Assembly (NCBI GenBank): GCA_021018815.1 | Contig: JAITYX010000016.1 | Span: 2,796,001-2,860,000 of the forward strand | Direction: 5' to 3' | Length of the DNA: 64,000 nt | Source of the DNA: Talinum fruticosum | Taxonomy: Eukaryota > Streptophyta > Magnoliopsida > Caryophyllales > Talinaceae | Shown here: one piece after another, positions 60,141-64,000 of the stretch | Position numbering within the stretch: the first letter of the stretch is position 1 | How the letters are laid out: every line of letters starts with the position of its first letter | Translations under genes and position numbers: made by a program | The notes under the pieces: generated by a model | The model's database searches: none | The model's input: only the letters and a program-made list of their open reading frames with translations | Told to the model about the DNA's origin: nothing

Positions 60141-63100
60141 TGTAACGCCCCGACTCTTGGGTAGGGACGTCACATCGCCAGGACCCTCTTCAAGAATCCT
60201 TAACGCTAATCTAGGTAACGACTTAACAAACATAACCTGTTTGCTAAACTATTGGAAGTTGAGTTAGAAACTCCCTTTTTTTCGATAAGTTATGATGAGT
60301 CTTGAGCTCACACAGTTTCAGATTAAACTTTTGGGTTCATACAACCTTACACCATAAAACAAAGTACAATAATAACGGAGTTTTGGTGGGGGCCACCGAG
60401 GCCAAATCAGAGCGTCTGCAAATACCAATCTATATCTAGCTACAAACATGCCCGATTACCAAATAAGCCTTACATATCATGCTCAAAAGAATACACAATT
60501 AAACATAAATAGTCAATGCATTAAAGTTATTTGTAGCTAAAAGGGCATCAAAACGGCCTCCAAAATGATAATATTTTTCAAGAACCTTACTGTTACTCTG
60601 GATCTAAAAAGATGAAAAAGTAGGGGAATGAGCAACCACAGCTCAATGGGAGTCGTTCGCCTCCCAAAAACCAAAATAACTTTGCATGCATACATATATA
60701 TAAATATAATAGCAATAAATACATAATGACCATAATATTAGTAATCAAGTCGCATCATACAAATAATCTTACCTTACTCCACCCTTAATCGAATGGAAAA
60801 ATCATAATGCATTAGAACTCAAGTGAACCACATTTTTTTCACAAATGTGACCAATCAATTCCCAATCTGGAACTTACCTTAATTTTTTATCATCTTTAAT
60901 TTCTTTGGGCAAAACTAGTACCTTGGTACTCAACTCACGCCTTGAGCCGACCCAACGTAGAACGCTACTGGGATTCGGAACTAATCACGCATGTGTACAA
61001 GTTTCCTATTCGAGAGGACTCGTAATCTAGGAGTGAAAGCTGCTGCCCTCAGGCCGGAATAAGTCACCTTCCTAGATTTTGTATTTCGACGCATGTGAGC
61101 CGACCCAACGTACCACGGTACATGGATTCTGAACCACTCACGCGTATACCCAAGTTTACTACCCGGAATGACTCGTAATTTAGGAGTGAAAACCGCCACC
61201 CGTGGGTCGGAATATGTCACCTTCCTAGACTTGGTATTTCGACGCCTGTGAGCTGACCCAATATACGACGGTACAGGGATTCGGAAACACTCACGCGTAT
61301 ACTCAAGTTTCTTATCCGGGAGGACTCGTAATCTAGGAGTGAAAACCGCTACTCATGGGTCTAAATATGTCACCTTCCTAGGTATTTCGAAGCCTGTGAG
61401 CCAACCCAATGTATGACGGTATAGGGATTTGGAAACACTCACGCGTATACTCGAGTTTACTACCCGGAAGGACTCATGATCTAGGAGTGAAAGCCGCTAC
61501 CCGTAGATCGGAATATCATCTCATGTCACCTTTCTAGATTTTATACCGGTAAAGCGCTCAAACCTAAGAAATCAACTACCCATTTTACGTTATGGTTGTT
61601 ATCTTTATCATTTCTTCACATATATATTTAGTAAATTGTTTCGTGAGGCCCAAAACCATACTTCCAATCTTAGACTCGTTTCTCGACACAAAATACAAAG
61701 TGTACAAGCATCACGGGACAAAGCCCTCGGGTTGTGGGGGTCCAAAATTTCTTTGGAGGTCTCCACGAACCTTCCCACGGCCAGTGGAGGTCAACGAGGG
61801 TCTTCCCATGGTTAGTGAGGACTTCTGGTGGCCACCACGGCCTGCCCCACAGCCTGTGGGGACACCCGTGGTGGGTGGCAGTGATTCCCAAACTCCATTT
61901 TCTTATCTTCTACATATTTTGTCTTTGTGGGATATTTATGAAAGGTTTATTTTATAAATTTTTCAGTATTTTAAGTATCATATTAGCTCAAAAAAACCCA
62001 TCAAAATGCACATGCAAGATACATACTTTTCACACCAAGTTTTGGGCAAACACACATTTCCGATCATCAATCCCCAAGAGCATTATACCAAGTATATTCT
62101 CTAACAAATGTCAAACCCAAACCTCAACAAAACCACAATTTCATAAAGATTTAAACATATTTAATACACTTCCATCTTCATGCATGAAATTATACAAACA
62201 AAATAAAAGTCTAACCAAGTACATGATGATGATGATGTTTCTACTCTTTTTCCTTCTCTAACATCCTCCTACCATATTTATATTATTGAACCACTCCAAA
62301 ACATATGCATGCAACAATTTATTGAAGTTTTGAGCATTCAAGGTTGGTATACAAGCACACTTACGAAATTCATTCTGGTTTGAAAGTAATATATATTGGG
62401 GAGAAGAAAGAAACCCACCTTAATGGAGATGGTTAGAGCTAAGTTCTTGTTAGTTGTTGTATTCTTGAACCTTCCTTCTACCCCTTTACCTTTGTTTTTC
62501 GCTCTACTCTTTCTTAGTGAAGATGGTTAACAACAGAGGTTGAAATTTGAAATCAGTGAGATTGAAGAAGATGAAGTTTCCTTTATTCTCTCTCTCTAGC
62601 TCTCTCTATCTCTCTCTCCCTCTCTTATTTGGAGCTGTTGGATTTTACATGAGGAAAATCAGCCAGAATTCAACATCACATTTGACTTATGTATTATATT
62701 TACAGGGTTGCAATTATTATTTAGAGTAAGGAGTAGATGGGTTGAGTGTGTCAAATTTGAGGAGGAGAGTGGAGTTACAATGATGGTTGGAGCATGGTGA
62801 GAGAGGTGGAGTTCAACAATAGACAAAGGTGGAAGGAGAAACAATCATATTGTTTTTGCCTAAATGCTGAGGTTTTGGGATGAAAGGAATATGTTTTGGA
62901 TGATTAAACATTAGAAAGATAATCATGCTTTAAGATTTATTTAATCCAAGCAACTAGCAACCCAAATGAATATTTTCTAATCTTACTTCTAATATTATTT
63001 CCAAGTAAGTGAACCATTAACTAACAAATTTGTAAATAAATACATATATATAAGCTAACTAGCTCATTATTAATTTTAGTATAACCAACTATTAAAGTAA

Positions 63101-63169
63101 GTCGCTTAGAGAATAAATCATATAAATTAATCAAATATTTTTTTCTTAATATTTTTTTAGGGCGTTACA
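60141..63169. mobile_element. Solo-LTR-like element, 3.03 kb, with 5-bp target duplication
   Basis: The element starts TGTAACGCCC and ends GGGCGTTACA, a perfect 10-bp inverted pair with TG...CA termini. CAGAC occurs at 60136-60140 and 63170-63174, a 5-bp target duplication as made by LTR-retrotransposon integrases. TGTAACGCCCCGA starts and LTRs of 2-4 kb are seen in plant Gypsy lineages such as Tekay/Del (family knowledge). No gag-pol ORF and no second LTR are present, so a solo LTR left by recombination is the simplest reading. A DNA transposon with short inverted ends is the alternative. Internal features are a ~150-bp tandem repeat (60905-61550) and CT-rich tracts near 62580. Confidence 0.75.
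60905..61550. repeat. ~150-bp tandem repeat inside the solo LTR
   Basis: Four units begin with GAGC(C/T)(G/A)ACCCAA near 60943, 61097, 61250 and 61398 (spacings 154, 153 and 148). Each carries GGATTCGGAA, CACTCACGCGTATAC, CCCGGAAGGACTCGTAATCT, AGGAGTGAAA and TATGTCACCTTCCTAG. Divergence between units is moderate. Confidence 0.9.
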
Positions 63170-63174
63170 CAGAC

Positions 63175-64000
63175 CCATTTTCAAACAAATTATACTCATC
63201 CACCCAACACAAACCGTTTCAAAGGAAAACCTCGAAATGCACAAAACTTACCAAATTCAAATCGGCTTCGATCTCTTCTGATGCTGCTTCTTCTCGCCTG
63301 TCTTCTCCCTTTTCTTCTCGGTCTACTTCTTCTCCGTCTCCTTCTCGCCCGTCTTCTACCTCTTCTTCTCGCTCTCTCCTTGTTGCTCTCCTTCTCGCTA
63401 TCTCCTTTTTGCTCTTCTCAGTGAACTCACTCTCCACCTACTACTTCATCTTCTCAATGTTTTGGTTCCCTCTTCTGATTCTCCCTTTTTCTCTCTCTTC
63501 GTGCCCTCTCCTTCCTCAACAAGCTTCCCCGAGCCTACATCCGCACCAAACACGAAAACAACATCATTAAGGGCATTTTGGTCCTTTCTCTTTGCCACAG
63601 CCAATGCATGTTCACGTGGGGTTCATACAGTATGACTTCAGCGTAAAACGAATGATTTCACTTGTAATTGTAAATCAGAGCATAACATATAAGTAAATTT
63701 CCCAAAAATAAATTCCAGAACTACTTTACTACTCCTATAATCCTATGCGTAGTACATATCTATTGCAAATAAACGTACGAAAATCAGAATTTGTGCATTT
63801 GGCCCCGTTGGCATTTGGAAACTTCGTTAAAACCTGAAACAAACGTGGAAGTCATTTTCTTTTTGTGGACTGCATGCTCCCACGGAGACACCCAAACACG
63901 AAAAATAAATTTTTTTAAAAAAGGCATTATTTTCCTTCACTTCACCCAACGCAATGCTATGATTGTACCACAACCACTAGTCAACTTTTAATCACCAACC
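63175..64000. other. Right margin, CT-rich low-complexity tract, no gene recognised
   Basis: At 63265-63400 a CTTCTTCTCG(T/C)-type tract gives an Arg/Glu-rich minus-strand ORF (63219-63437) that looks like low-complexity shadow coding. The remainder shows nothing I can support. Confidence 0.5.

Noticed and set aside
60905..61550. Regular ~150-bp repeats considered as a CRISPR-like array
   Set aside because: The units are contiguous full-length tandem copies without unique spacers, inside a plant retroelement LTR.
63219..63437. Arg/Glu-rich minus-strand ORF
   Set aside because: It arises from a CTTCTC-rich low-complexity tract with no conserved motif.
1..64000. A novel multi-gene defence or biosynthetic system
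   Set aside because: Only two intact host genes are present, unrelated in pathway; the remainder is explained by transposons, repeats and pseudogenes.

Overview
The window is nuclear DNA from a flowering plant, most likely a core eudicot. The evidence is AT-rich intergenic sequence, GT-AG introns, and dense plant-type transposons (hAT, Stowaway, plant LINEs, SINEs and a TGTAACGCCC-type LTR). Host genes are of plant-specific type: a PI4K-alpha1 lipid kinase, a polyol/monosaccharide transporter and a DIVARICATA-type MYB. I could not fix the species. No prokaryotic or organellar segment was seen.

Layout. 1-18 kb is gene-poor: the end of a CGGGT-rich hAT-like element, a decayed minus-strand LINE (1.74-2.99 kb), a complete non-autonomous hAT element with an 8-bp target duplication (4.06-4.60 kb), a possible small solo LTR (5.43-5.85 kb), a 53-bp tandem repeat (12.09-12.23 kb) and one weak small ORF (12.5-12.8 kb). 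18.1-40.3 kb is one large plus-strand gene, phosphatidylinositol 4-kinase alpha, which I resolved into 26 exons joined by GT-AG introns. Its introns hold LINE fragments with clear target duplications, two tRNA-type SINEs, a Stowaway MITE, an hAT-like MITE and a tandemly repeated MITE. 41.2-46.3 kb is a convergent minus-strand polyol transporter with two exons; its 3.4-kb intron holds a 1.2-kb hAT element with a perfect 8-bp target duplication.

46.4-53 kb is AT-rich with no recognisable gene. 53-59 kb is a graveyard: a G3BP-type RRM fragment with introns retained, a minus-strand plant-mobile-domain-like ORF remnant, a four-copy tandem repeat of about 155 bp, and a DIVARICATA-like MYB pseudogene with several stops and frameshifts. 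60.1-63.2 kb is a 3.0-kb solo-LTR-like element with 10-bp inverted ends, a 5-bp target duplication and internal repeats of about 150 bp.

The two intact host genes are unrelated in pathway. The kinase makes PI4P at the plasma membrane, and the transporter imports polyols and sugars by proton symport. Both reading frames are interrupted only by single-base contractions in short homopolymers (two in the kinase, one in the transporter), which looks more like assembly error than decay. I found no convincing novel multi-gene system. The most informative signals are the dated, nested transposon insertions and the shared frameshift signature.
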